Below, in pieces: positions 26,056 to 35,591 of a stretch of 39,757 bases of DNA. Made by a program: the position numbers and the translations under genes. The notes under the pieces were generated by a model. That model did not search any database, was not told the origin of the DNA, and worked only from the letters and a program-made list of their open reading frames with translations. Numbering within the stretch: position 1 is the first letter of the stretch; each line of letters begins with the position of its first letter. Location: positions 1 through 39,757 of the forward strand of contig NZ_BJKP01000033.1 in the NCBI RefSeq assembly GCF_008974145.1. Reading direction: 5' to 3'. Origin of the DNA: Microcystis aeruginosa NIES-4325. GTDB lineage: Bacteria; Cyanobacteriota; Cyanobacteriia; Cyanobacteriales; Microcystaceae.

Positions 26056-26982
26056 ATGAGAATCCTAGTTACAGGCGGTGCTGGTTTTATCGGTTCCCAT
26101 CTAATCGATCGCTTGATGGAACAGGGTCATGAAGTGATCTGTCTGGATAACTTCTACACGGGGGTGCGCCGAAACATCGTTAAATGGCTAGGAAATCCTT
26201 ATTTTGAGCTAATTCGTCACGATATCACCGAGCCGATCCGTTTAGAGGTGGATCAGATCTATCACCTGGCCTGTCCTGCTTCCCCAATCCACTATCAATA
26301 TAACCCCGTCAAAACAATTAAAACCAATGTTTTAGGGACTATGTATATGCTGGGCTTGGCTAAACGGGTAAAAGCGCGATTTTTGCTCGCTTCTACCTCA
26401 GAAGTCTATGGCGATCCCGATGTGCATCCGCAAACGGAAGAATATCGAGGCAATGTCAACTGCATCGGACCGCGTTCCTGTTATGACGAAGGTAAACGGG
26501 TGGCGGAAACCCTAGCTTTTGAGTATTATCGGGAGCATAAAGTCGATATCCGGGTGGCCCGGATTTTCAACACCTACGGCCCGCGAATGTTGGAAAACGA
26601 TGGTCGAGTGGTGAGTAATTTCGTGGTGCAAGCTTTGCGCGGTCAACCCCTGACGGTTTATGGTGAAGGTTCCCAAACCCGCAGTTTTTGCTATGTTTCT
26701 GACCTGGTGGAAGGGTTAATGCGTTTGATGAATGGGGATTTTATCGGGCCAGTTAATCTCGGCAATCCCGACGAATACACAATTCTGGAATTAGCGCAGG
26801 TGATCCAAGGCATGATTAATCCCGAGGCCGAATTGGTCTATCAATCACTGCCGGAAGATGATCCCAAGCAACGACAACCGGATATCACTCGTGCTAAAAC
26901 CTATCTAGATTGGAGTCCAACTATTCCTCTGCGCCAGGGTTTAAAAATGACGATCGAGGATTTCCGTTCTCGTCTAAGCTAA
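26056..26982 (+). CDS. UDP-glucuronate decarboxylase (UDP-xylose synthase)
   Basis: A 308-residue short-chain-dehydrogenase-like sugar epimerase-family enzyme that converts UDP-glucuronate into UDP-xylose. It has the NAD-binding [11 protein letters not shown] (6-16), [21 protein letters not shown] with the catalytic Ser/Thr, and the YxxxK pair within CYDEGKR, which is the signature separating UXS from other members. [10 protein letters not shown] and the C-terminal [12 protein letters not shown] are also typical. The next gene, 45 nt downstream, makes its substrate, so the two form a pathway operon from UDP-glucose to UDP-xylose for extracellular or lipopolysaccharide glycans. Confidence 0.93.
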   Translation: MRILVTGGAGFIGSHLIDRLMEQGHEVICLDNFYTGVRRNIVKWLGNPYFELIRHDITEPIRLEVDQIYHLACPASPIHYQYNPVKTIKTNVLGTMYMLGLAKRVKARFLLASTSEVYGDPDVHPQTEEYRGNVNCIGPRSCYDEGKRVAETLAFEYYREHKVDIRVARIFNTYGPRMLENDGRVVSNFVVQALRGQPLTVYGEGSQTRSFCYVSDLVEGLMRLMNGDFIGPVNLGNPDEYTILELAQVIQGMINPEAELVYQSLPEDDPKQRQPDITRAKTYLDWSPTIPLRQGLKMTIEDFRSRLS

Positions 26983-27027
26983 TCCCTAATCAATAAATTG
27001 AACTTAATTGTCACTGGAGTGATTATC

Positions 27028-28413
27028 ATGCGTGTTTGTGTTATCGGAACGGGTTATGTGGGTTTAGTCACTGGGGTTTGTCTAGCACATATTGGCCATC
27101 ATGTTATCTGTATTGACAACAATGAAGAAAAAGTCAAATTGATGAAATCGGGACAATCTCCCATCTATGAACCGGGGTTATCGGAATTAATGCAGTCTTC
27201 GGCAGCCTCCGGCAATCTGGAATTTTCCACGGACCTAGAAGCGGGAGTTAAACACGGCGAAATTCTCTTTATCGCTGTTGGTACGCCCGCACTACCCACA
27301 GGAGAAAGTGACACCCGTTATGTGGAAGCGGTGGCCCGGGGTATTGGGGCCCATCTCAACGGTGGTTATAAAGTAATCGTCAATAAATCTACTGTTCCCA
27401 TCGGTTCTGGGGATTGGGTACGGATGATCGTCCTCGATGGTGTGGCCGAGAGACAAAAAAATCTCGTGGCTGCGGTTGGCGGCATTAGTACAATAGAACG
27501 CATCGAAGCGGCATTCGATGTGGTCAGCAATCCCGAATTTTTACGGGAAGGTTCGGCGGTTTATGATACTTTTAACCCCGATCGCATTGTTTTAGGCAGT
27601 AATAACCCGAAAGCCATCGAAATGATGAAGGAATTGTACGCGCCTTTGGTGGAACGCCAATTCGCTGACGATACCTCCTTGCCTCCCGTTCCCGTGGTGG
27701 TTACGGATCTCAGTTCGGCGGAAATGATTAAATACGCAGCTAACGCCTTCCTAGCCACCAAAATCAGCTTTATTAACGAAGTAGCTAACATCTGTGATCG
27801 CGTGGGGGCCGATGTCACCCAAGTGGCTAAAGGTATCGGTTTAGATTCCCGTATCGGTAGCAAATTCCTCTCGGCCGGGATCGGTTGGGGGGGTTCCTGT
27901 TTCCCTAAAGATGTGTCGGCTTTGGTACATACCGCAGAAGACTACGGTTACGAAACGGAATTACTTAACGCCGCTATCAATGTTAACAAACGTCAACGGA
28001 CAATTGCGATCGAAAAACTGCAACAGGAATTAAAAATCCTCAAGGGGAAAACCGTCGGTTTGTTGGGATTAACTTTTAAACCTGATACCGATGATATGCG
28101 CGATGCTCCGGCTTTAACCATGATCGAACAGTTAAATCGTTTGGGTGCTAAGGTAAAGGCCTATGATCCGATCGTTTCCCAAAGTGGTTTAAGTCACGGT
28201 CTCAGTGGTGTGATTATCGAATCGGATCCAGAAAGATTAGCCGATGGTTGCGACGCTTTGGTGGTGGTGACGGAATGGCAAGAATTTCTCCGTCTCGACT
28301 ACGGCAAAATGGTTAAAACCATGCGCGAACCGGTGTTGATTGATGGTCGCAATTTTCTCGATCCTGCGGTGGTGACAGCAGCTGGTTTCCGTTACCTCGG
28401 GATCGGACGTTAA
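27028..28413 (+). CDS. ugd: UDP-glucose 6-dehydrogenase
   Basis: A 461-residue NAD-dependent enzyme oxidising UDP-glucose to UDP-glucuronate in two steps. The Rossmann motif is VCVIGTGYVGLVTG near the N-terminus; substrate binding includes SNPEFLREGSAVYD, and the catalytic cysteine is in GIGWGGSCFPKDVSAL. The C-terminal domain has LLGLTFKPDTDDMRDAPAL. The ATG at 27028 with GGAG at 27015-27018 gives the family start MRVCVIGTGYVG; a TTG at 26998 would add ten unlikely residues. Probably cotranscribed with the upstream decarboxylase gene. Confidence 0.96.
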   Translation: MRVCVIGTGYVGLVTGVCLAHIGHHVICIDNNEEKVKLMKSGQSPIYEPGLSELMQSSAASGNLEFSTDLEAGVKHGEILFIAVGTPALPTGESDTRYVEAVARGIGAHLNGGYKVIVNKSTVPIGSGDWVRMIVLDGVAERQKNLVAAVGGISTIERIEAAFDVVSNPEFLREGSAVYDTFNPDRIVLGSNNPKAIEMMKELYAPLVERQFADDTSLPPVPVVVTDLSSAEMIKYAANAFLATKISFINEVANICDRVGADVTQVAKGIGLDSRIGSKFLSAGIGWGGSCFPKDVSALVHTAEDYGYETELLNAAINVNKRQRTIAIEKLQQELKILKGKTVGLLGLTFKPDTDDMRDAPALTMIEQLNRLGAKVKAYDPIVSQSGLSHGLSGVIIESDPERLADGCDALVVVTEWQEFLRLDYGKMVKTMREPVLIDGRNFLDPAVVTAAGFRYLGIGR

Positions 28414-28658
28414 TCCCAGTAATCCGCCTTTTCAGCAGGACTGACGCGGTTGGGGAAGGGACAAGAAGCACCAAACCCCTACCCCCTCTCCTGGGGGCGA
28501 AAACTGCGAAATTATGCCGGCTGAAAAACGAAAACTTCCTAGCTGACCATAAGGATATTTGCTATAGTTACATGATATGAACAGGAGCCACTAGAATACG
28601 GGGGCAATGGGTAGAATTAAATTGAGAAACTAGAAATCAGTTTTAGCAATACATACCT

Positions 28659-29342
28659 ATGGTTAGCTCTGTTCAATACCGCTACACTAACGAACAAGTT
28701 AGGGACTGGTTACGGGGATTACTGACAATTGCTTGGTCTGACGGGGACTATAGCACCAGCGAACAGGAATCGATCGCCCGTTTCGCTCATGAATTAGAAT
28801 TAGATGACGACCACGTTCTCTATCAATCGATTAGTCCCGAAGAATTGGCCGCAAGTTTCGGTCATGACCCCAAAATATCAGAAAACTTCCTCCGCACGGC
28901 GGTCATGGTAGCGATCGCCGATGGTATTTATTCCCCCGCAGAAGCGCAATTACTGCGTAGTTATCGGGATGCTTTCGGGTTAGAAATCGAGGCCTTGTCA
29001 GCTTTAGAACATACTGTCTGTGAAATTCCCGAAATTACCACGGAAGCGAATAAATCCGAGTTTATCAGTGCCGAACATCCCCACCCAGATCTGCTGCATC
29101 CCCTCAAAGATTGGTTAGATGGGGTAGAAATGCACGATCCGCGCTTGGCCCGGTTTATCTGCAAAATGGTGCCGCCTCAATGTCCTTTTGAACGCGATAT
29201 CGTGCTTTTTGGCCATAAATTAGTCCATATTCCGCCCCTGTGCAAGTTAAATCCTCTCTACGAACAATTAGTCGGGTTACGCTTCCGCGCCCTATCATAC
29301 TTGGCCGATGATTGTCAAGAAGATATTTCCGAGTATATTTAG
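28659..29342 (+). CDS. TerB-like protein with C-terminal Mo-dependent nitrogenase-like domain
   Basis: A 227-residue soluble protein with two parts. Residues 10-135 are helical and resemble TerB/DjlA-type domains (LLTIAWSDGDYSTSEQESIARF and VMVAIADGIYSPAEAQLL, two related acidic helical hairpins). Residues 145-227 match the domain named after the C-terminus of Mo-dependent nitrogenase-family proteins, with WLDGVEMHDPRLARFICKMV, PPQCPFERDI and LCKLNPLYEQLVGLRFRAL. That domain is common in cyanobacterial proteins, including species that do not fix nitrogen, and its role is unknown. No nitrogenase genes are near. The start lacks a clear ribosome-binding site. Confidence 0.75.
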   Translation: MVSSVQYRYTNEQVRDWLRGLLTIAWSDGDYSTSEQESIARFAHELELDDDHVLYQSISPEELAASFGHDPKISENFLRTAVMVAIADGIYSPAEAQLLRSYRDAFGLEIEALSALEHTVCEIPEITTEANKSEFISAEHPHPDLLHPLKDWLDGVEMHDPRLARFICKMVPPQCPFERDIVLFGHKLVHIPPLCKLNPLYEQLVGLRFRALSYLADDCQEDISEYI

Positions 29343-29467
29343 CCAATTTAACTAAAATTGCGACTAACATGGCATAAATATCCTGCTGACAGAAAATATC
29401 TCAGCCTAAAGGCTTTTCCTAGCTAACTCTTTCGTTAAAAGGTTAAGTCGCCGTTGACAGAGAAAAT

Positions 29468-31156
29468 ATGAGTAAAAACTCCCGACGAGTCGATTTTCCT
29501 GATTTACCCGGGCTAAGAAACCTGCGCTCCTATGGATGGCAGTGGTTGGGCCGAGATATCCTCGCTGGTGTCACCGTGGCAGCCTACGCTATTCCCCAGT
29601 GTATGGCCTACGGCGACCTGGCTGGGGTCGATCCGGTGGTGGGATTGTGGACTCTCGTGCCGGCGGCTCTAGTTTACGCCCTTTTCGGCTCCTCACCGCA
29701 ACTATCCCTCGGACCGGAATCGACCACAGCAGTGATGACAGCAGCAGCGATAGCACCGATGGTGAGCCTTCAAGGAGAAAATTACGGCAGTTTAGCGGCT
29801 TTTTTGGCTCTAATGGTCGGTTTAATCTGTTTGGTCGCTTATATCGCCCGTTTGGGATTTCTAGCTAATTTACTCTCCAAACCGATCCTGATCGGTTATA
29901 TGGCGGGAGTGGCGGTAATCATGATTGCGGGACAACTGGGTAAAATTAGTGGTTTGTCAATCCATGAAAATACGGTTTTTAAAGAAATTTTAGCTTTTTT
30001 TCGGGGAATAAACCAATGGCACTGGCCAACCCTTAGCCTAGCTCTACTGCTGCTACTATTTCTATTTATCATCCAAAAATATTTTCCCAAAGCCCCCGGT
30101 CCCTTGCTGGCGGTTTTACTGGGAACCCTCGCCGTCGCCACCCTCCATCTTGATCGAGAAGGGGTGGCAGTAGTGGGCCAAATTAACAAGACTTTGCCCA
30201 ATTTTGGCTTACCACCCCTAGATTTTTCCCAATTACTACCCCTAGTGACCGCAGCCGTCGGCATTGCCCTGGTGGGCTATTCCGATAACGTCTTGACCGC
30301 CAGAGCCTTCGCCGCACGCCATAACCAAGAAATCGATGCCAATCAAGAATTTTTAGCCCTGGGACTGGGGAATCTGGCGGCGGGTTTTTGTCAGGGATTT
30401 CCCATCAGCAGCAGCGCCAGTCGCACTGCAGTGGGCGATTCGGTGGGCAGTAAAAGTCAGCTTTACTCCCTGGTGGTGGCAGTGGTGGTGGTGGCGGTCA
30501 TTTTCTCCCTCGGTCCACTACTGGCACTCTTTCCCAAGGCCGCTCTGGGTGCGCTGGTGATTTATGCGGCCTGTAAACTGGTGGATATTGCCGGCGCTAA
30601 ACGACTAAAACGCTTTCGCAATAGTGAGTTTAATCTCGCTGTCCTGACCATGGTGGGGGTGCTAACCACGGGGATTTTAAGCGGGGTTGCTATCGCTATC
30701 GGTCTCTCGGTTATCGATTTATTGGCCCGCATTACTCGACCCGATGATGCCGTTTTGGGTAGAGTACCGGGCGTGATGGGTTTACACGCGCTTCAGGATT
30801 GGCCAGAAGCGCAAACAATACCGGGGTTAGTTATCTATCGTTACGATGCCCCCTTATTTTTTGCTAATGCGGCCGACTTCAAACGCCGCGCCCTCAGTGC
30901 CATTGCCCGGGAGACAAAACCGGTAGAATGGTTTGTCTTGAATACGGAGGCACTTGGGGAATTGGATAGTACAGCCGTGGAGATTCTCGATGAATTAGCA
31001 AGGGAATTATCAAGACAGGGTATAATTTTCGCTCTCGCTAGGGTTAAACATGATCTGTACTTACAATTGCAACGTTCTCGCTTGTTAGATAAAATTGGCG
31101 AGGAGAGAATTTACTATACTTTGCCGGCAGCGATCGAAGCTTTTAAAAATCGTTAA
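29468..31156 (+). CDS. SulP-family anion transporter with STAS domain
   Basis: A 562-residue member of the SLC26/SulP family. About 10-12 membrane segments span residues 25-425, starting with the signature DILAGVTVAAYAIPQCMAYGDLAGV, then LSLGPESTTAVMTAAAI and GNLAAGFCQGFPISSSASRTAV. A cytoplasmic STAS domain follows (about 445-560, LVIYRYDAPLFFANAADFKRR, LNTEALGELDSTAVEIL). Relatives in cyanobacteria carry sulfate or, like BicA, bicarbonate with sodium; sequence alone does not settle the substrate. It stands alone with no sulfate or carbon-uptake regulator beside it. Confidence 0.9.
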   Translation: MSKNSRRVDFPDLPGLRNLRSYGWQWLGRDILAGVTVAAYAIPQCMAYGDLAGVDPVVGLWTLVPAALVYALFGSSPQLSLGPESTTAVMTAAAIAPMVSLQGENYGSLAAFLALMVGLICLVAYIARLGFLANLLSKPILIGYMAGVAVIMIAGQLGKISGLSIHENTVFKEILAFFRGINQWHWPTLSLALLLLLFLFIIQKYFPKAPGPLLAVLLGTLAVATLHLDREGVAVVGQINKTLPNFGLPPLDFSQLLPLVTAAVGIALVGYSDNVLTARAFAARHNQEIDANQEFLALGLGNLAAGFCQGFPISSSASRTAVGDSVGSKSQLYSLVVAVVVVAVIFSLGPLLALFPKAALGALVIYAACKLVDIAGAKRLKRFRNSEFNLAVLTMVGVLTTGILSGVAIAIGLSVIDLLARITRPDDAVLGRVPGVMGLHALQDWPEAQTIPGLVIYRYDAPLFFANAADFKRRALSAIARETKPVEWFVLNTEALGELDSTAVEILDELARELSRQGIIFALARVKHDLYLQLQRSRLLDKIGEERIYYTLPAAIEAFKNR

Positions 31157-31312
31157 CTGACAGCCAAGCTGAACAACCCCCATTTCTCACCAGTTGAATT
31201 GAGAACCTCATAGCAATTCTCGCCCATAAAAACTAGCTCTCTTGCATCAATCAAAAAATTTTCGGCCAATGTGGGGAAAAGAGTGCCACAATCACCGTTT
31301 TCTGACGACGAG

Positions 31313-32005
31313 ATGAAACCCTATCAAAAAATTCCTATTCGTGAATGTGGGCAACCCCTAGTACCTATACCCGCAGATAGGTTTGTTATACCTTATCCCC
31401 ATGCTTACGAGAAATTAGGGGCTAATTATCGGGGTAAATCTCCCTATTTTTTGCGACAAGGGGTGTTAAATGCCCTGATTGAGGCTCAAAACCTTCTGCA
31501 AGTCTATCAACCCGGTTGGCAAATTCTGATTTTTGATGCCTATCGACCAGTCGAAGTGCAACAATTTATGGTTGATTATACTTTTCAGACTCTCCTAGAC
31601 ACAAGAGGATTAGCTAAAGAGAAACTATCGGAGGCAGAAAGTCAAGCGATTTTAACAGAAGTTTACACTATTTGGGCAGTTCCCAGCGATAATGCCGCCA
31701 CTCCGCCCCCTCATAGTACCGGAGCGGCGATCGATATTACCCTGGTGGATGAGAAGGGACAAACGATCGACATGGGGGGAGAAATCGATGAGATCGGAGA
31801 GCGATCGCATCCCGATTATTATATCGCCGCAAAAAGCCCGCAAGAACAGAGTTATCATCAAAAACGAGTTTTATTAGCTGAAGTGATGGAGGAGGCGGGA
31901 TTTAGCCGACATAAGGGGGAATGGTGGCATTTTTCCCTAGGGGATCAGATGTGGGCCTGGTCGCTCGATCGAGCCTACGCCATCTATGGCAGAGTGGAGG
32001 ATTAA
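31313..32005 (+). CDS. D-alanyl-D-alanine dipeptidase, VanX/DdpX type
   Basis: A 230-residue zinc metallopeptidase of the M15D group. It has FDAYRPVEVQQFM, the zinc-ligand motif PPPHSTGAAIDITLVD (His and Asp) and the catalytic EWWHFSLGD (Glu, and the third ligand His). Family enzymes cleave D-Ala-D-Ala; in non-resistant bacteria this is used for cell-wall recycling. No vanA or vanH-like ligase or dehydrogenase is present, so vancomycin resistance is not implied. The ATG at 31313 (MKPYQKIPIRECG) is chosen because relatives start there; a GTG at 31271 in frame would add 14 residues and is possible. Probably cytoplasmic, since no signal peptide is visible. Confidence 0.87.
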   Translation: MKPYQKIPIRECGQPLVPIPADRFVIPYPHAYEKLGANYRGKSPYFLRQGVLNALIEAQNLLQVYQPGWQILIFDAYRPVEVQQFMVDYTFQTLLDTRGLAKEKLSEAESQAILTEVYTIWAVPSDNAATPPPHSTGAAIDITLVDEKGQTIDMGGEIDEIGERSHPDYYIAAKSPQEQSYHQKRVLLAEVMEEAGFSRHKGEWWHFSLGDQMWAWSLDRAYAIYGRVED

Positions 32006-32247
32006 GTAGGGTTTGCTGACAAAGTTTCTTGTGGGGACAGAGTGTGGGGTGTAGGGTTTTACCGATTTTGAGGGGGTCAATTACCTAATTTTCAGGGGAA
32101 AAGTCCTGGAATTTTCCCCCCAATCACTCCCGTCGCCGGTACTTTTTGATTGACAAAAGGTCTAAAAGTCTTACCCAACAAGGTTTTTAGATTTATTCAG
32201 CCAACCCTAGATCAATACTGATATACTAACAAAAGAAGACTCAAAGC

Positions 32248-32652
32248 TTAGACCGGCTTCTGATCGATAATCGCTAAAATTTGGTCAACAAAAGCTTGAT
32301 GATCAACCACAGGTTTAGAAATATAACCATCGGCCCGACTCTGGTTGAGAAAATTCTCTCGATCGCCCTCCATAGCGTGAGCAGTGACGAGAATAACGGG
32401 TAAATCGGCGGTTTCGGGGTTAGCTTTGAGAATTTGGCTGATTCTAATGCCATCTACCGATTTCCCTTCATAGACACTATGGGAGAGGGAGACATCCATT
32501 AAGATCACGTCCGCTTCCTTGTCCCGAGCAATACGAAGCACTTCTTCCACGTCTTCAGTCCCTTTGACCTCTAGACCACCTCGTTTGGTCAAAATTTTGG
32601 CGAAAATGCGAAAATTTATCGGGTCGTCTTCTACAATCAAAACAGTTGTCAT
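32248..32652 (-). CDS. Single-domain response regulator (CheY-like receiver)
   Basis: A 134-residue stand-alone receiver domain. The acidic pocket is Glu8-Asp9-Asp10 (LIVEDD), the phosphorylated residue is Asp53 in ILMDVSLS, the switch Thr is Thr90 in LVTAHA and the conserved lysine is Lys113 in YISKPV. No output domain follows, so it must act by protein contact or as a phosphate relay. No histidine kinase is adjacent. The insertion after Asp53 (SHSVYEGKSVDGIRI) is a variant seen in cyanobacterial DivK-like regulators. It is divergent from the topoisomerase gene, with 82 nt between the starts. Confidence 0.92.
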   Translation of the reverse strand: MTTVLIVEDDPINFRIFAKILTKRGGLEVKGTEDVEEVLRIARDKEADVILMDVSLSHSVYEGKSVDGIRISQILKANPETADLPVILVTAHAMEGDRENFLNQSRADGYISKPVVDHQAFVDQILAIIDQKPV

Positions 32653-32734
32653 AGGGATGCTTAGGGATAAACAAGGTTAAAACGGGCAAAATGCCTTATG
32701 ATTCACAGCTAGACAGATTGAAAACGAGAGACTC

Positions 32735-35347
32735 ATGGCCAAACAACTGGATTTCTTAGCTAGTGGTCAAATTATACCCACGGCCTTACACCAAGAGATG
32801 GAACGCTCCTATCTAGAATATGCCATGAGTGTGATCGTGGGGCGAGCCTTGCCGGATGTACGGGATGGACTAAAACCAGTGCATCGTCGCATATTATACG
32901 CTATGCACGAACTGGGTTTAACTCCCGATCGCCCTTTTCGCAAATGTGCGCGGGTGGTGGGGGATGTGTTGGGTAAATATCATCCCCACGGCGATCAGTC
33001 AGTGTATGAGGCACTGGTTCGTATGGTACAGGATTTTTCCAGTCGTTACCCACTTTTATCGGGCCATGGTAACTTTGGTTCGATCGATAACGACCCCCCA
33101 GCGGCCATGCGTTACACAGAAACCCGTTTGGCTGGCATCGGTGATCAGGCGGTTTTAGGAGGAATTAGCGAGGCTATAGTTAATTTTAGCAGTAATTTTG
33201 ATAATTCTCAACAGGAACCGGTTGTTTTACCCGCTCAGTTACCGATACTGATTCTTAATGGTTGTTCAGGTATTGCGGTAGGGATGGCGACTAATATCCC
33301 TCCCCATAATTTAGGGGAAGTGGTGGAAGGTTTAATCGCTTTGATTGATAATCCCGATTTAAGCGAGGAAAAGTTAGTAGAAATTATCCCCGGTCCCGAT
33401 TTTCCCACGGGAGGCGAGATTTTAGATGATACCGGCATTCGCGAGGCCTATCGCACTGGTAGGGGAATTATTCCCGTGCGCGGAGTGGCAAAAACTGAAA
33501 CCATTATCATTGAGGGCAAGCGCCGAAGGGAAAGAACGGCAATTGTGGTTACTGAGTTGCCTTTTCAGGTGAATAAGGCGGCATGGATTGAAAAAATCGC
33601 TGAATTAGTCAATTTAGGGAAATTGGAGGGAATTGCCGATATCCGCGATGAAAGCAATCGCGAAGGCATTCGGGTGGTGATTGAATTAAAGCGGGAAAGT
33701 CAACCGCAGCAGGTTTTGGCTGCTTTATATCAACAAACGGCGCTGCAGACTAATTTCGGGGCGATTATCCTCGCTTTGGTCGATAATCAACCCCGGCAGT
33801 TATCGTTAAAACAAGTTTTACAGGAGTTCTTGCGCTTTCGAGAAACGACTCTCACCCGTCAGTATGGTGACGAGTTGCAACAGGCCAGCGATCGCTTACA
33901 CTTAGTCGAGGGTTTATTATTAGCTTTGCAGAATATCGATCGAGTGGTGGATATTCTCAAAAATGCCCCCGATGGGACGACGGCTAAGTATCGTTTTCAG
34001 GCAGAATTGGGCATTAGTGACCCTCAAGCTGATTCTATCTTGGCTATGCCTCTGCGTCGTTTAACTGGTTTGGAAAGACAAAAGTTAGAGACGGAAGCGA
34101 CGGAATTACAAACAAAAATTCAACAGTTAGAAACTCTCCTCCATAACCGTCAGGAGTTTCTCAAGTCTCTGAAAAAAGAATTGCGCTCTTTAAAGAAAAA
34201 ATTCGCCGATAGCAGACGGACAAAAATTCGCACCGGGAAGTCGGGAAATAGGAGACAGGAGACAGCAGGGAAGAAACTGGATTCTGCTGTGAAAAAACAG
34301 GAGGCAGCAGAGAAGAAACTGGATTCTGTGGTGAAAAAACAGGAGACAGCAGAAGGGAAACAGGAGACAGAAGTTAAAAAACAGGAGAATAAAGTTAAGA
34401 AAAAGTCTGAGAGTGAGAATGCACCGAGTTTAAGTCTATTTACGCCCCAAGAACCCCCAGAAAATGCGATTTTATTGCTTGATGTCGAAGATAAAATTAG
34501 TTGGACGACACCAGAAGAGCGATCGCCGGAGCGGGGTTTAATTATCTATCAACAGGCGATCGAAAAACGGGAAAATTTCCTAGTTATCCTCGATAATGCC
34601 AAAGCTTACCCGATTGCTATCCGGGAAGTCCCCCCGCAGGCGAATCAACCAGTGTTAATCTCCAGTCTGCTGACCAAAACTGCCCAAAAAGAGTCAGAAG
34701 AGGTGTTAAATCAATTTTTCTTGACAGAACCTCAAAAAAGTCAAGAATTGCTTTTACTGAGTCAACAGGGGCGAATAAAGCGACTTCCCATCAATGAATT
34801 AGAGGGGGTTGGGAGTCGTGGTTTGTCCCTGATGAAATTGAAAGAAGACGATCGCCTATATGCTGCTATTTTTACTCACGAGGGCCTAGACTTAGCGATC
34901 GCCACCAGTAGCGGTCGGGTGTTGCGTTATCCCGTGCGCGAGGAATTATTGCCAATTATGGGTAAATCTGCCCAGGGTTTAGCAATTTTGCGATTGCGCT
35001 ACGGGGAACATCTAGCTGGCTGTGTTTCTCTCCCTCATCGGGAAAATCTACTTCTGATTTCGGGATTAGGTTACGGAAAAAGACTGGCGATCGAGAATTT
35101 ACGTTTATCACAATTAGGCGATCTTGGTTCACCCGCTTTACAATTCGTCAACAAACAGGATAGTTTAGCGGCCATGGTAGCAGCCAGGGCCGGCAGTATA
35201 GTGTTATTAAGTACCAATCAGAATCGAAAACTGCCCTTAGAGGTAGAAACTGTCACAGTCACGGGGAAAGACGGCACAGGTTCACAATTAGTCAAACTCA
35301 ACCCCACAGAAAAAGTTATCAAAGCACAATTGTTACACCGTCTCTAA
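32735..35347 (+). CDS. Type IIA topoisomerase subunit A (GyrA/ParC family) with a lysine-rich repeat insertion
   Basis: An 870-residue DNA breakage-reunion subunit. The active-site tyrosine is Tyr127 in AAMRYTETR, and the helix-turn-helix region [18 protein letters not shown] (80-97) includes the quinolone-determining positions. Residues 1-490 are the conserved catalytic part with its coiled coil. Residues about 565-870 form the C-terminal beta-pinwheel. I do not see the QRRGGKG GyrA box in the first blade, so it may be the ParC-like paralogue found in cyanobacteria beside true GyrA. Between the two parts, residues 500-561 are a low-complexity stretch made of repeats ([33 protein letters not shown]) that relatives should lack. 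The open frame is intact. A partner B subunit is not in the window. Confidence 0.92.
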   Translation: MAKQLDFLASGQIIPTALHQEMERSYLEYAMSVIVGRALPDVRDGLKPVHRRILYAMHELGLTPDRPFRKCARVVGDVLGKYHPHGDQSVYEALVRMVQDFSSRYPLLSGHGNFGSIDNDPPAAMRYTETRLAGIGDQAVLGGISEAIVNFSSNFDNSQQEPVVLPAQLPILILNGCSGIAVGMATNIPPHNLGEVVEGLIALIDNPDLSEEKLVEIIPGPDFPTGGEILDDTGIREAYRTGRGIIPVRGVAKTETIIIEGKRRRERTAIVVTELPFQVNKAAWIEKIAELVNLGKLEGIADIRDESNREGIRVVIELKRESQPQQVLAALYQQTALQTNFGAIILALVDNQPRQLSLKQVLQEFLRFRETTLTRQYGDELQQASDRLHLVEGLLLALQNIDRVVDILKNAPDGTTAKYRFQAELGISDPQADSILAMPLRRLTGLERQKLETEATELQTKIQQLETLLHNRQEFLKSLKKELRSLKKKFADSRRTKIRTGKSGNRRQETAGKKLDSAVKKQEAAEKKLDSVVKKQETAEGKQETEVKKQENKVKKKSESENAPSLSLFTPQEPPENAILLLDVEDKISWTTPEERSPERGLIIYQQAIEKRENFLVILDNAKAYPIAIREVPPQANQPVLISSLLTKTAQKESEEVLNQFFLTEPQKSQELLLLSQQGRIKRLPINELEGVGSRGLSLMKLKEDDRLYAAIFTHEGLDLAIATSSGRVLRYPVREELLPIMGKSAQGLAILRLRYGEHLAGCVSLPHRENLLLISGLGYGKRLAIENLRLSQLGDLGSPALQFVNKQDSLAAMVAARAGSIVLLSTNQNRKLPLEVETVTVTGKDGTGSQLVKLNPTEKVIKAQLLHRL
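34262..34345 (+). repeat. 42-bp tandem repeat inside the topoisomerase A gene
   Basis: Two nearly identical 42-bp units (34262-34303 and 34304-34345) share AAGAAACTGGATTCTG and GTGAAAAAACAGGAG. A third, shorter, degenerate unit follows. The flank (34250-34266, ATAGGAGACAGGAGACA) looks like the GGAGACAGGAGACA repeat common in Microcystis intergenic DNA. The length of 42 keeps the frame open and encodes a Lys/Glu/Gln-rich linker. Confidence 0.75.
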
Positions 35348-35349
35348 CA

Positions 35350-35541
35350 ATGGCGAAAAAACCGAAAAATGTTGCCCGTAAACACTGGCAGGGGCAAAGA
35401 TGGTTAAAACTAACTCTGGTCGCAGTTTTTGGGTTTATTACTATTTGAACAAGCAAAAGTGCCAAAAACTAATGTCTGGTTAGAAAAATGTGCCGATTCT
35501 ACCTTCGACTTTTTTCACAGACCAGTGCTGGGATTTTATTG
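35350..35541 (+). pseudogene. Small gene with an apparent frameshift
   Basis: An ATG at 35350 opens MAKKPKNVARKHWQGQRWLK and a short hydrophobic stretch that stops at 35448. Just before that stop another frame takes over (FEQAKVPKTNVWLEKCADST, then FDFFHRPVLGFY) and runs to a stop near 35541. Both halves look like natural protein, which suggests one small membrane-anchored protein of about 64 residues broken by a 1-nt indel. Unknown family. A sequencing error could give the same picture. Confidence 0.4.
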
Positions 35542-35591
35542 ATTGTTGCCAGAGGGAAAATCCAGGGACGTTTACGGGTAAAATAAACCCG

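Noticed and set aside
28414-28658. tRNA or small RNA gene in the spacer after ugd
   Set aside because: No cloverleaf, T-loop motif or strong terminator could be found by eye; the C-rich and G-rich stretch at 28485-28500 resembles a dispersed repeat.
31313-32005. Vancomycin-resistance module (vanX)
   Set aside because: Only the dipeptidase is present, without the ligase, dehydrogenase or regulators; such genes are common for cell-wall recycling.
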